Source of the DNA: Rouxiella badensis | GTDB lineage: Bacteria > Pseudomonadota > Gammaproteobacteria > Enterobacterales > Enterobacteriaceae | Assembly: GCF_002093665.1 (NCBI RefSeq) | Contig: NZ_MRWE01000013.1 | Span: 57,766 to 121,765 of the forward strand | Direction: 5' to 3' | DNA length: 64,000 nucleotides | Part shown: in pieces, positions 37,072 through 46,222 of the stretch | Layout: each line of letters opens with the position of its first letter | Position numbering within the stretch: the first letter of the stretch is position 1 | The notes under the pieces: model-generated | Database searches by the model: none | What the model was told of the DNA's origin: nothing | The model's input: only the letters and a program-made list of their open reading frames with translations | Translations under genes and position numbers: made by a program

Positions 37072-38799
37072 CTAGAACAATTGGTGATTGATCATGGCGA
37101 AGTGTTCAGCTATTGGCCCTAACAGGAGCGCGGGCAGGAAGGTCAACGCCCCAACGATTAAAATCATTGCCAGCCACCATGCGCCGAATAACAGAGTATC
37201 GGTGCGTAGGGTTCCCACACTCGGCGGCAGCGTAGGTTTTGCTGCCAGCGACCCCGCAACGGCCATCAGAAAAATGATCGGAGGATAACGGCCAAGCAGA
37301 ATGACCAGCGCAATGGATAAGTTATACCAGGGCGTATTGGCATTAAGTCCGGCAAAGGCTGAACCATTATTTGCCGCAGCGGAGGTGAAGGCATACAGCA
37401 CTTCCGAGTAACCATGCATGCCGGCATTGTTCAACGCCGAGACGCCGAAAGGTAAAATCATTGATAATGATGACGGAATAAGAATCACCATTGGGTGGAT
37501 CAACAGCGCCAACGACACCAAAATGATTTCACGTTTTTCTATCTTTTTACCCATAAATTCGGGTGTATGTCCCACCATCAACCCAGCAACAAAAATGCCG
37601 ATAAAGCCATAAATCAGGAAACTGAGGAAACCGACGCCTTTCCCCCCAAACACGCATTGCAGCATCATCTGTATCATTGTCGGTAGACTGCCCAGAGGGG
37701 TAAGACTGTCGTGCATCGCATTCACGCTACCGGTGGTAAACGCCGTGGTATACGCGGCATATAACCCACTGAGCGCGATACCAAAGCGCACCTCTTTACC
37801 CTCCATATTGCCGCCCGGCTGCCCGACACCGCTGTGCAGATTGATCCCCGCCTGCTGAAGCAAAGGAGTACCCGCTTGCTCCGGGAGTACGGTGAAAATC
37901 AAAAAACCGATTAACATCACCGCCATGACCCCATAGATAACCCAGCTTTGACGTCGGTTATTAATCATGCAACCAAACATCACCACTAGTGCAGCGGGTA
38001 AGCTTGCCATCAGCAACAACAGCACCATATTCGTGAGGGGGTTAGGGTTTTGGAAAGGGTGCGCGGCGTTGACGTTATAAAAGCCACCGCCATTGGTGCC
38101 AAAGTTTTCAATCGATTCCTGTGCGGCAACCGGACCGAGAATCAATGTCTGATGTCCCCCTTGAACAGTATTCACAACGGTGCTGGCGTTCAGTGTTTCT
38201 GGAACCCCCTGCCAAACGAGAAACAGCGCAGCAATAATGGCCACCGGCAGGAGTACACGCGTAATAAAACGTGTCATGTCGCGATAAAAATTCCCTAAAT
38301 TATCGTTTCCCCCCTGAACCAAAAAAGCACGAATAAAGGCAATGGCGACCACAAACCCCGTTGCCGCAGAGGTAAACATAGGAAAAGTAATCGCAGCCAT
38401 TTGACTAAAGTTTGATAGCGTATTTTCACCCGCATAACTCTGCCAGTTGGTGTTAGTAATAAAACTAATCGCCGTGTTAAATGCCTGCAAAGGTTCCATA
38501 CCGCTTAATTTCAGCGGATTAAGAGGAAAATGGTTCTGTAATATTAAGATGAGATAAATCAACAGTGCCATAACCAAATTCGTGGCTAACATATTGATAG
38601 TGTATTTTTTCCAGTTCATCGGCTGGCTACAGGTGTTTTTCCCCACAATTCTATAGATAACATTATCAATGGGATTAAACAGAGGATCCAACAACGTTTT
38701 CTGATCGGTCACAACACGCGAAAGATATCGACCTGCTGCAATACTCAGCAGAAACGTCGCCAACAGAGCCAGTCCAGCTTGCAGCCATAGATGTAGCAT
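37072..38799 (-). CDS. kdpA: KdpA, K+-binding and translocating subunit
   Basis: 575-residue membrane subunit with several pore-loop regions typical of KdpA (for example NTNWQSYAGENTLS, GTNGGGFYNVNAAHPF and SAAANNGSAFAGLN, each carrying selectivity-filter-like Gly residues). AAGGAG precedes ATG 38799. It lies directly upstream of kdpB, with a 32-base gap before the KdpB start. Confidence 0.96.
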   Translation of the reverse strand: MLHLWLQAGLALLATFLLSIAAGRYLSRVVTDQKTLLDPLFNPIDNVIYRIVGKNTCSQPMNWKKYTINMLATNLVMALLIYLILILQNHFPLNPLKLSGMEPLQAFNTAISFITNTNWQSYAGENTLSNFSQMAAITFPMFTSAATGFVVAIAFIRAFLVQGGNDNLGNFYRDMTRFITRVLLPVAIIAALFLVWQGVPETLNASTVVNTVQGGHQTLILGPVAAQESIENFGTNGGGFYNVNAAHPFQNPNPLTNMVLLLLMASLPAALVVMFGCMINNRRQSWVIYGVMAVMLIGFLIFTVLPEQAGTPLLQQAGINLHSGVGQPGGNMEGKEVRFGIALSGLYAAYTTAFTTGSVNAMHDSLTPLGSLPTMIQMMLQCVFGGKGVGFLSFLIYGFIGIFVAGLMVGHTPEFMGKKIEKREIILVSLALLIHPMVILIPSSLSMILPFGVSALNNAGMHGYSEVLYAFTSAAANNGSAFAGLNANTPWYNLSIALVILLGRYPPIIFLMAVAGSLAAKPTLPPSVGTLRTDTLLFGAWWLAMILIVGALTFLPALLLGPIAEHFAMINHQLF

Positions 38800-38844
38800 C
38801 TTATGACTCCTTCAGAATAAAGTAAGCAGAGATATCCCGACACT

Positions 38845-38928
38845 TTAAAACTTATCGGGATGGGTTACGGCATAAAACAAATAAATAATCACAGCGAAAG
38901 TGATCGTTACCAATATGGAAATCGCCAT
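38845..38928 (-). CDS. kdpF: KdpF, small membrane subunit
   Basis: A 27-codon ORF with GGAGAG six bases before the ATG. One membrane span (ISILVTITFAVIIYLFYAV) is followed by a short hydrophilic tail ending in Phe, with the Y-L-x-Y-A pattern of E. coli KdpF. Its location 45 bases upstream of kdpA is the canonical place. It is too short for most automatic gene calls. Confidence 0.82.
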   Translation of the reverse strand: MAISILVTITFAVIIYLFYAVTHPDKF

Positions 38929-38967
38929 ATTTAACTCTCCATAAAAATAATAACTTGAGGGCCGTAT

Positions 38968-39084
38968 TTACTTTATTTTTTCATCCGATGAAACCTTGAT
39001 GACATTTCCTGCAAAGGAGATCAATACGCCAAATGAGGCATAGGCCAGCAACATCACAATCGGCATTAATAATATTAACCACAT
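38968..39084 (-). CDS. Small single-span membrane protein at the head of the kdp operon
   Basis: A 38-codon ORF with a strong AGGAG site six bases before the ATG. The product has one hydrophobic segment (WLILLMPIVMLLAYASFGVL, about 2-21) and a short polar tail (VSSDEKIK). It precedes kdpF by about 40 bases and is likely co-transcribed. I do not recognise it. A role in the Kdp complex or its control is inference from position. Confidence 0.6.
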   Translation of the reverse strand: MWLILLMPIVMLLAYASFGVLISFAGNVIKVSSDEKIK

Positions 39085-39184
39085 AAAACACTCCTTATAC
39101 CGCAGTGATAAATAGTGTGGGTTATCGTGACGACTCTATAGGTATAGGAGCAGGCAGATAAAAGCTTTATAAAGGTTCAAATTA

Positions 39185-39208
39185 GCGGGATAAAAATAAT
39201 GTAAAAAC
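39185..39208 (-). promoter_or_regulatory. Candidate KdpE-binding region of the kdp promoter
   Basis: On the minus strand the stretch is T-rich (TTTTTAC, ATTATTTTTAT, then CCCGC), resembling the E. coli KdpE box of T-tracts ending in a C/G cluster. It lies about 100 bases upstream of the small ORF. The assignment is by resemblance only. Confidence 0.45.
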
Positions 39209-39380
39209 CATGAAAAACGAAGGATGAAATCAACGATCTATTGCCTCACGTCACGGCTTTCAGACGTCAACGTGTTTAACACGGTTGCAGCACCGCCTCC
39301 ACGCCAGCACAGTCTTGAAAGGCAGCGGCACGGGTGGCGGGGCTCAGTATTGATTCAAATGGCCTGAGGGCTGAACGGAT

Positions 39381-40325
39381 TTATTCGAGCATCGCTATTG
39401 CGCTCAGTTCGTCGGTGACGAGTCCACTCACCCAGCCGCCCTGCAATGCCGCGCGCATCGCCAGATGTTTCTCCGCGCCGCCGGCCATGGCGATGACGGG
39501 TTTATCCGCCTTCGGTTGCAGGCTCACGCTGGTTAATCTTGCATTGAGTTCGCTGTCGATACGTTGCCCGTCTGCGCCGATGAAATGCCCGACCATCTCT
39601 CCGACGGCGCCCACCGCATTGAGTTTTTCGACCTGTTCCAGCGACAGGAACCCGTCGAGATGCAGCGGGCAGTCGGGACCGATAGTGCCAATGCCGGTAA
39701 AGGTGACATCGGCCTGGCTGGCTTTCTCGCTGACGGTGCGATAAATACGGTGATGACACCAGCCCTCGCGATCCTGCTCACTGTCGGCAAACAAGGGCGC
39801 AGGCAGGATAAAATAGCGGCCCTGCGTTTTCTCGGCCATCAACAGCGGCACGTCGTAACGGGTACAGGAACCGTCATAGGCAATCGCGCCTATCAGCGAC
39901 ACGCAGCTGTGCTGCGGGCGTTCAATGTCATCAAGTTCATCGATAGCCGCCTTCAAGGTGCGCCCCGAGCCCACGCCGATAATCGTAGAGGCTTCACGGC
40001 GAATAAACTGGGTCATCACCTGCGCACCCGCGACGGCAATGGCGTGCAGCAATCCCGTCTTACTCATTCCCTGAGCAGGAACCACCTGACAAAGACTCAG
40101 GCCATAAGCCTCGCGCAGGCGGGCTTCGAGCGCCATGCAGTTGCCGACCGAGTGCGAAATATGCACGCTCACCAACCCGCTTTCAATCGCACTGGCCACC
40201 AGCCGCTGCGCAACCTGACGTGAGATGCCCAACGCTTCGGCTATCTCATGCTGCGTTTGTCCTGCCACGTAATACATCCACGCAGCGCGCGCGGCCTGAT
40301 CCAATTTTTTATCATTCTTGTTCAT
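39381..40325 (-). CDS. dalR: DalR-like SorC-family regulator of the arabinitol operon
   Basis: 314-residue SorC/DeoR-type sugar-binding repressor. The N-terminal helix-turn-helix (QTQHEIAEALGISRQVAQRLVASAIESGLV) and a C-terminal sugar-isomerase-like effector domain (GVGSGRTLKAAIDEL, GTIGPDCPLH, AMAGGAEKHLAMRAAL) are present. GGAGGT precedes the ATG. It is divergent from dalDKT, as dalR is in Klebsiella, and is the likely repressor, with arabinitol as inducer. Confidence 0.85.
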   Translation of the reverse strand: MNKNDKKLDQAARAAWMYYVAGQTQHEIAEALGISRQVAQRLVASAIESGLVSVHISHSVGNCMALEARLREAYGLSLCQVVPAQGMSKTGLLHAIAVAGAQVMTQFIRREASTIIGVGSGRTLKAAIDELDDIERPQHSCVSLIGAIAYDGSCTRYDVPLLMAEKTQGRYFILPAPLFADSEQDREGWCHHRIYRTVSEKASQADVTFTGIGTIGPDCPLHLDGFLSLEQVEKLNAVGAVGEMVGHFIGADGQRIDSELNARLTSVSLQPKADKPVIAMAGGAEKHLAMRAALQGGWVSGLVTDELSAIAMLE

Positions 40326-40425
40326 CTCTGACCTCCATCCGGGCGGTATATGCCGCGCATTTTATCGGGATTCATCATTCTGAGTGATGTCGATTTAGCA
40401 AAAGATAACAATATTGTGAGCTAAA

Positions 40426-40440
40426 GCCCATTTAATGGGC
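40426..40440. promoter_or_regulatory. Perfect palindrome GCCCAT-TTA-ATGGGC, candidate DalR operator
   Basis: A 15-base inverted repeat in the divergent dalR-dalD region, 91 bases upstream of dalD. GCCCA and related half-sites recur at about 40476-40502. SorC-family regulators bind such dyads, so this is a plausible operator. Confidence 0.5.
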
Positions 40441-40531
40441 AAAAGTTTATTTAAGCTGATCTTCAATCAGGCAAAAGCCCACACAAAGAGCTTATGCCCA
40501 AAATGCCTTCACTACCTTTTCGGAGCAAACT

Positions 40532-41923
40532 ATGGTTACTTCTTGGCACTCAGCGGTTTGGTTGCACATTGGCGCAGGTTCGTTTCACCGTGCTCATCAG
40601 GCGTGGTATCTGCATCGGCTGATCGAGGCCGGTGATAATAACTGGTCGATTGCGCTGGGGAATATTCGCGACGACGCCACGCCGTTGCTGAATAATCTGT
40701 CTGCTCAGGGCGGTGAATACGTGTTGGAAACGGTGACCCCAGCGGGAGAGCGCGCCTATGAAACCATTACCTCAGTCAAGAAAATCATCCCCTGGGACGC
40801 AGAGCTCTCGCAGCTGATTGCGCAGGGCGAGAAATCCGCGACGCGGGTTATCTCCTTTACCGTCACCGAAAGCGGCTATTATCTCGATAACCAGTTTAAT
40901 CTTGACCAGAACAACGCCGACATTTGCGCCGACCTACAGGGTGGCTGCCGCACTGTTTATGGTGCTATCAGCCATATTTTGCAGCAGCGCCAGCGCAGCA
41001 ACGGCGGGCCCGTCACGCTGCTCAACTGCGATAACCTGCGCCACAACGGCGACCGCTTCCATCATGGCCTACAGCAGTTTTTAACCCTGAGACAACAACC
41101 GGCGTTGTTGCAGTGGATTGCCGACAACGCTCGCTGTCCCAATACCATGGTCGACCGCATCACTCCACGCCCATCACCCGAGGTCGCCGTGCGCGTCAAA
41201 GAGCAGACCGGTAAGGATGATAAGGCACCGGTGATGGCCGAAGCGTTTATCCAATGGGTCGTTGAGGATGACTTTATCGCCGGTCGCCCTGCGCTGGAGA
41301 AGGTAGGCGTTGAGATGGTGAAATCGGTAGTGCCTTATGAGGAAGCAAAAATCCGCATCCTCAATGCCAGCCACAGCTGCATTGCCTGGGCCGGTACGCT
41401 TCTCGGACAGCGGTATATTCATCAGAGCACTCAAACCGAGTCAATTTGTCAGATGGCATACCGCTACGTCACCGAAGACGTGATTCCGAGCCTCTCCCCT
41501 AGCCCGCTTGACCTGAAAGACTACCGTGACGTGGTCCTTGAGCGGTTCAGCAACCCACATATTCAGGACACCAATCAACGCGTTGCGGCAGACGGATTCT
41601 CGAAAATCCCAGGATTCATCACCCCAACCCTGGTCGAGTGTTATCAGCGCGGTGATGTCCCCCGCGCCACCAGCCAGCTGCCGGCGTTGTTCTTCGTGTT
41701 TATGCAACGCTGGGCACAGAATCAACTGCCCTACGAATATCAGGATGGCATTTTAGATTCTCAGGCCGTAAAACAGATGTTTTCCGCCAAAGATCCCATC
41801 GCCGAGTATGCGCATGACAGTAAACTTTTCGGTGAGTTGGCGTCTAAACCCGAATTTGAGACGCTGCTGCGTGAATCGATTGCGGGCGTTTATCAATGGC
41901 TTGAGTCTGCGAAGCAGGGCTAA
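40532..41923 (+). CDS. dalD: DalD, D-arabinitol 4-dehydrogenase
   Basis: 463-residue member of the mannitol dehydrogenase family that oxidises D-arabinitol to D-xylulose. The N-terminal NAD site ([19 protein letters not shown]) and the C-terminal catalytic region ([19 protein letters not shown], with the family Lys/Asn/His) closely follow Klebsiella DalD. CGGAG precedes the ATG. It is the first gene of a three-gene operon. Confidence 0.92.
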   Translation: MVTSWHSAVWLHIGAGSFHRAHQAWYLHRLIEAGDNNWSIALGNIRDDATPLLNNLSAQGGEYVLETVTPAGERAYETITSVKKIIPWDAELSQLIAQGEKSATRVISFTVTESGYYLDNQFNLDQNNADICADLQGGCRTVYGAISHILQQRQRSNGGPVTLLNCDNLRHNGDRFHHGLQQFLTLRQQPALLQWIADNARCPNTMVDRITPRPSPEVAVRVKEQTGKDDKAPVMAEAFIQWVVEDDFIAGRPALEKVGVEMVKSVVPYEEAKIRILNASHSCIAWAGTLLGQRYIHQSTQTESICQMAYRYVTEDVIPSLSPSPLDLKDYRDVVLERFSNPHIQDTNQRVAADGFSKIPGFITPTLVECYQRGDVPRATSQLPALFFVFMQRWAQNQLPYEYQDGILDSQAVKQMFSAKDPIAEYAHDSKLFGELASKPEFETLLRESIAGVYQWLESAKQG

Positions 41924-41935
41924 CAGGAGTCGCGC

Positions 41936-43396
41936 ATGTATTTAGGACTGGATTTAGGGACCTCGGAAATCAAGGCGTTGGTGCTGGATGCCGAGGGCAA
42001 GGTGATAGCCAGCGCGGGCGAAGCGCTGGAGGTGCAGCGCCCGCGCCCGCACTGGTCGGAGCAACGTCCCGACGACTGGTGGAAGGCGACGCAAAAGGTG
42101 GTCGCCAGACTGCGCGACCAGGTGCCTCAGGCGTGGGCAAACATTGTTGCTATCGGCCTTTCCGGGCAAATGCACGGCGCGGTGCTGCTGGGCCGCGAGG
42201 GAGAGGTGCTGCGCCCCGCTATTCTGTGGAACGACACGCGCAGCGCCAGAGAGTGCGAGCTGCTAACGCAAGCAGCCCCGCAGCTACATCAGTTAGCGGG
42301 TAATCTGGCAATGCCGGGATTCACTGCGCCAAAGCTGCTGTGGGTTGCGCGTCATGAACCCGAAATTTTTAGCCAGATAGCCACGGTACTGCTGCCAAAA
42401 GACTATCTACGCTGGAAGATGAGCGGCGACAAGGTTTCCGATATGTCGGATGCGGCGGGGACACTGTGGCTCGACGTCGCCAAACGTGACTGGTCAGATA
42501 CCCTGCTCGACGCCTGTGGACTTTCGCGCGACCAGATGCCGCGGCTAGTCGAAGGCAGCGCAGTTTCGGGCGTGCTCAATCGCGATATTGCCCGCGCGTG
42601 GGGGTTAAACAGTGAGGTGATTATTGCCGGTGGCGGGGGCGACAATGCCGCCAGCGCCATAGGTATTGGTGCAGTAGAGCCGGGCGATGCGTTTATCTCG
42701 CTGGGTACCTCGGGCGTACTGTTTGCGGTAAACCCAAGCTTTAGCCCTAATCCAAACAGCGCGGTGCACGCCTTTTGTCACGCCCTGCCCGACCGCTGGC
42801 ATCAGATGAGCGTCATGCTGACGGCGGCGAGCGCGCTGCGTTGGTATTGCCAGCTGATTGGCAGCCATGAAACGACGCTGCTGGCAGAGGTGGCCCAACT
42901 CACTCAGGCCGAAAAAAGGCAGGCACCGCTGTTTCTCCCCTACTTGTCGGGAGAGCGCACGCCCCACAACGACCCTTTGGCGGTCGGGGCTTTTCACGGC
43001 ATGACGCACAGCACGCAGCGCGCGGCGCTGGGGTATGCCGTACTGGAAGGCGTGGCCTTCGGCATGGCCGACGGGCTGAGCGTGCTCAAACAGTCGGGCA
43101 CTCAGCTGAGCCAGTGTTCGCTGGTCGGTGGCGGTGCACGCAGCGACGAATGGGCGCAGCTGATTGCCGACGCGCTTAATCTGACCATCACCACCCATCA
43201 GGACGGCGAGGCCGGGGGGGCACTGGGCGCAGCCCGTCTTGGTTGGCTGGCCGCAGGCGGTGAACAAAGCAAGGTCTGCCGCAAGCCTCTGACAAAAAAG
43301 ACTTTCTCGCCGGACACCGCACGCCATCAGGTGTTGCAGTCCCGACTGGCGACCTGGCGCAAACTGTATCAACAGCAGGTAGAGCTAAGACGATAA
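41936..43396 (+). CDS. dalK: DalK, D-xylulokinase
   Basis: 486-residue FGGY kinase that phosphorylates D-xylulose. LGLDLGTSEIKALVLD, GLSGQMHGAVLL, WNDTR, KDYLRWKMSG, GGGGDNAASAIG, LSGERTPHND and the C-terminal GGGARSDEWAQ all match xylulokinases. It begins 12 bases after dalD with AGGAG upstream, in the standard dalD-dalK-dalT order. Confidence 0.93.
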   Translation: MYLGLDLGTSEIKALVLDAEGKVIASAGEALEVQRPRPHWSEQRPDDWWKATQKVVARLRDQVPQAWANIVAIGLSGQMHGAVLLGREGEVLRPAILWNDTRSARECELLTQAAPQLHQLAGNLAMPGFTAPKLLWVARHEPEIFSQIATVLLPKDYLRWKMSGDKVSDMSDAAGTLWLDVAKRDWSDTLLDACGLSRDQMPRLVEGSAVSGVLNRDIARAWGLNSEVIIAGGGGDNAASAIGIGAVEPGDAFISLGTSGVLFAVNPSFSPNPNSAVHAFCHALPDRWHQMSVMLTAASALRWYCQLIGSHETTLLAEVAQLTQAEKRQAPLFLPYLSGERTPHNDPLAVGAFHGMTHSTQRAALGYAVLEGVAFGMADGLSVLKQSGTQLSQCSLVGGGARSDEWAQLIADALNLTITTHQDGEAGGALGAARLGWLAAGGEQSKVCRKPLTKKTFSPDTARHQVLQSRLATWRKLYQQQVELRR

Positions 43397-43495
43397 CCCC
43401 CTGACATCACAATAAAACCCGAGGGCGGCCACGCCCCATTCACCTCATTGATAACCAAAAACTGAGGGAGCCACGCTCCCCCAGAGGAGCATGCT

Positions 43496-44779
43496 ATGCA
43501 AAAAAAACAGGCCCACTGGTTTGGTTTACCGCTCAATCTGCTGTGGGGATATATCGCCATCGCCGTGTTCATGAGCGGTGACGGCTTTGAAATGGCGTTT
43601 CTGTCGAAACATATTACCGATATGGGGTTCAGCCCTGCCGAGTCCGCGCTGGTATTCACGGTCTATGGGCTAGCGGCGGCGGTAGCGGCGTGGAGCTCCG
43701 GCGTAGTGGCTGAAATCATCACTCCACAGAAGGCCATGCGCATCGGCTTTATTCTGTGGCTGGTGATGCATACCCTGTTTATGCTGTTTGGCTTAGGCAT
43801 GAAAAACTATCCGCTGATGCTGCTGTTTTACGGTATTCGCGGCCTTGCCTATCCGTTGTTCATCTACTCCTTTGTTATGCTGGTAGTGCAGACGGTGCCG
43901 AAACAGCAGCTCTCCTCGGCGATGGGCTGGTTCTGGGCAATGTACTCCATCGGTATCGGCTGTATCGGCAGCTACCTGCCGAGTTTTACCATTCCACTGT
44001 TTGGTGAAACCGGTACGCTGTGGTTTGCGATTGCCTGGGTCGGCGTCGGCGGCATGATGGCCCTGACCTTGCTGCGTAACGTGGGCACACCTAGTGAAAA
44101 GGCCAACCTCACGCCGAAAGAGAAACTGACCGAACTTTCTCGCGCGGTGACTATCCTGTTCACCAACCCGCACATCTTTATGTCGTGCCTGATCCGCATT
44201 ATCAACACGATTTCGCTGTTTGGCTTCGCCGTGATCATGCCAATGCTGTTCGTTGGGCGTCTCGGGTTTAGCATGTCGGAATGGCTGCAAATCTGGGCGG
44301 TATTCTTCTTTGTGACCATTTTTACCAACATCATGTGGGGAATTCTTGGCGAGAAAATTGGCTGGCTGCGTCAGGTGCGTTGGTTTGGTTGCATCGGCTG
44401 CGCCATTTCTAGCCTGGCATTTTATTATTTACCGATGCATTTCGGGCACAACGTCGGGATGGCGCTGGTGCCCGCCGTGATGCTAGGCATCACCGTTGCC
44501 GCCTTCGTGCCAATGACCGCCGTGTTCCCGGTACTCGAACCCAAACATAAAGGCGCAGCGATTTCGATTTACAACCTCTCGGCCGGTTTGAGCAACTTCG
44601 TAGCACCGGCTATCGCCTCAATGGTGCTGCCATTTTTTGACATCGTCGGCGTAGTCTGGGTCTATACGGCACTGTATTTAGTGGCGGCAGTGTTAACGCT
44701 GCTAGTGAAAGTCGACCAACCGGGGCACAGTAAAGTGCCGGTTGCCACACAGCACAAGATTGAGTCAGAGCCGTATTAA
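43496..44779 (+). CDS. dalT: DalT, MFS D-arabinitol/ribitol transporter
   Basis: 427-residue major facilitator importer. The N-terminus (LNLLWGYIAIAVFMSGDGFEMAFLSKHI) and the long C-terminal half match polyol transporters of the DalT/RbtT type. AGAGGAG precedes the ATG. It lies 99 bases after dalK and completes the operon. A hairpin follows. Confidence 0.9.
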   Translation: MQKKQAHWFGLPLNLLWGYIAIAVFMSGDGFEMAFLSKHITDMGFSPAESALVFTVYGLAAAVAAWSSGVVAEIITPQKAMRIGFILWLVMHTLFMLFGLGMKNYPLMLLFYGIRGLAYPLFIYSFVMLVVQTVPKQQLSSAMGWFWAMYSIGIGCIGSYLPSFTIPLFGETGTLWFAIAWVGVGGMMALTLLRNVGTPSEKANLTPKEKLTELSRAVTILFTNPHIFMSCLIRIINTISLFGFAVIMPMLFVGRLGFSMSEWLQIWAVFFFVTIFTNIMWGILGEKIGWLRQVRWFGCIGCAISSLAFYYLPMHFGHNVGMALVPAVMLGITVAAFVPMTAVFPVLEPKHKGAAISIYNLSAGLSNFVAPAIASMVLPFFDIVGVVWVYTALYLVAAVLTLLVKVDQPGHSKVPVATQHKIESEPY

Positions 44780-44790
44780 GTCCTCTGACG

Positions 44791-44824
44791 GGTCAAGGTC
44801 AAGACAAGGTTCTTGACCTTGACC
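44791..44824. terminator. Perfect 14-base-pair hairpin after dalT
   Basis: GGTCAAGGTCAAGA and TCTTGACCTTGACC pair perfectly around CAAGGT. It lies 11 bases after the dalT stop, between convergent genes. No T-run follows. Confidence 0.5.
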
Positions 44825-44846
44825 CTCGGTGAAGCCTTACGCTGAT

Positions 44847-45482
44847 TTAACGCGGCTGCCACCCGTCGGGGATGACAAACTCCGGCCGCCGGTGAAGGGC
44901 ATGAAGAAAATGGCACGCTGCGCTCCTTAACTTTTCAAAATTAACCTTGTTATGCTCGCCCATATCTCGCAGCACGCGCGGGTCATAAAACGGCATCCCC
45001 ATTCCATAGGCCACGCCAATAAGGCGCACCTCATCGCTAACAGCAATATTTCCTGCTCCCTGCCGCGCCTTAAAATCCTGGATCTCTATCTGTAATTGCC
45101 TATATATCCGCTGGCGATTCTCCCGCGATAAATTAAGAAAAATTTCGGCATAGCCTTTATTAAAGCTGCTAACGACGTCGACGACAAGATAGGGCGTACT
45201 GCCTGTTAAGGCACTATATTGTGCGGTGGATTCTGTCGTGGATTGTGTCGTGGATCGTGCAGTTAATTGCCTCTCGCTATCTGCTACAGGTTGCGTGATT
45301 TCAGGCTTTTGCAGGCGACAGCGACGAACCGGTCGGGCCAACGACAGGCTCTGCGGCAGCCGAGGGGTATTCATGATACTGGTAATAGCAACGGGATTTT
45401 TAGTCTGCTCGCACGGCAAGTTAACTGGGATCCATTTCGTTATTCTCGGCGAAGCGTCAGCATTGTTCAGACGATTATCCAT
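44847..45482 (-). CDS. Uncharacterised protein with a low-complexity Thr/Ser linker
   Basis: 211 residues, not recognised. The first 80 residues are polar and apparently disordered, ending in a Thr/Ser-rich stretch (ARSTTQSTTESTAQ). A folded-looking domain follows (about 95-211) with YLVVDVVSSFNKGYAEIFLNLS, YRQLQIEIQDFKAR, DEVRLIGVAYGMGMPFYDPRVL and a His-rich end. No signal peptide or membrane span. A disordered leader plus compact domain can be seen in secreted effectors, but no secretion genes are nearby. It is a lone gene flanked by dalT and a kinase. Confidence 0.55.
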   Translation of the reverse strand: MDNRLNNADASPRITKWIPVNLPCEQTKNPVAITSIMNTPRLPQSLSLARPVRRCRLQKPEITQPVADSERQLTARSTTQSTTESTAQYSALTGSTPYLVVDVVSSFNKGYAEIFLNLSRENRQRIYRQLQIEIQDFKARQGAGNIAVSDEVRLIGVAYGMGMPFYDPRVLRDMGEHNKVNFEKLRSAACHFLHALHRRPEFVIPDGWQPR

Positions 45483-45604
45483 AGCGTTCCCTCAATTTAT
45501 TTAATTATAATCAGGATGCCAGTAACATAACTCGCGCCGTTTTTTAATCTATAAGATTTCAATCAAATTCTACTCTTCGCGATCAATAAACGTTGGGAGC
45601 TTCA

Positions 45605-46159
45605 GTGAAAATTAACGTCATTGGCACCAGTGGAAGCGGTAAATCCACCTTTGCCAAAGCGCTGGCGCAGCAATTAGCTATTCCTTATATCGAGATGGAT
45701 ACGCTGTTCTGGAAACCTCATTGGACCGGAAGCAGTGATGCAGAATTATTTGAAAAACTCGAACAGGCGATTTCCCAACCGTCCTGGGTGCTGGATGGCA
45801 ACTATAAGCGCTCGCAGCCGATTAAATGGCGCGATGTCGATATCATTATCTGGGTGGATTACAGCTTTGGCCGCACGCTGTATCAGGCGGTCAAACGCGC
45901 ACTGCAACGGGCTAGCCACGGTCAAGAATTATGGGCCGGAACCGGTAATCGTGAAACTTTTCGCCAGAGCTTTTTTAGCCGCGAGTCAATCATCCTGTGG
46001 ACGCTGAAAACGTTCTATAAAAACCGCCGTCAGTATCAAAAGATGATGATCAGTCCGCCCAATAGCCAAGTGCAGTTTGTTCGCCTGCGTTCACACAAAC
46101 AGGCCCGGGCGTTTATCGACTCTCTCGGGTTGCAAAACGCCGCAGCAAAAAAAACCTGA
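45605..46159 (+). CDS. P-loop nucleotide kinase-like protein (FlaR/adenylate kinase-related)
   Basis: 184 residues from GTG 45605, preceded by GGGAG. The Walker A motif GTSGSGKST (about 6-14) is followed by the topology-modulation/shikimate-kinase-like pattern IEMDTLFWKPHW, SWVLDGNYKRS and DIIIWVDYSF. This is the family annotated as topology modulation or adenylate kinase-like proteins; the substrate is unknown. It is separated from hemB by a bidirectional terminator. Confidence 0.75.
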   Translation: MKINVIGTSGSGKSTFAKALAQQLAIPYIEMDTLFWKPHWTGSSDAELFEKLEQAISQPSWVLDGNYKRSQPIKWRDVDIIIWVDYSFGRTLYQAVKRALQRASHGQELWAGTGNRETFRQSFFSRESIILWTLKTFYKNRRQYQKMMISPPNSQVQFVRLRSHKQARAFIDSLGLQNAAAKKT

Positions 46160-46178
46160 CATAAAAGTCAGGTTTTTT
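46149..46178. terminator. Bidirectional terminator between the kinase gene and hemB
   Basis: AAAAAACCTGAC and GTCAGGTTTTTT pair perfectly around ATAAAA, giving T-runs on both strands between convergent genes. Confidence 0.9.
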
Positions 46179-46222
46179 ATCGGTACGTCTCGCTAAGCGC
46201 AAGAAGACGGCGTCAGGAATGC

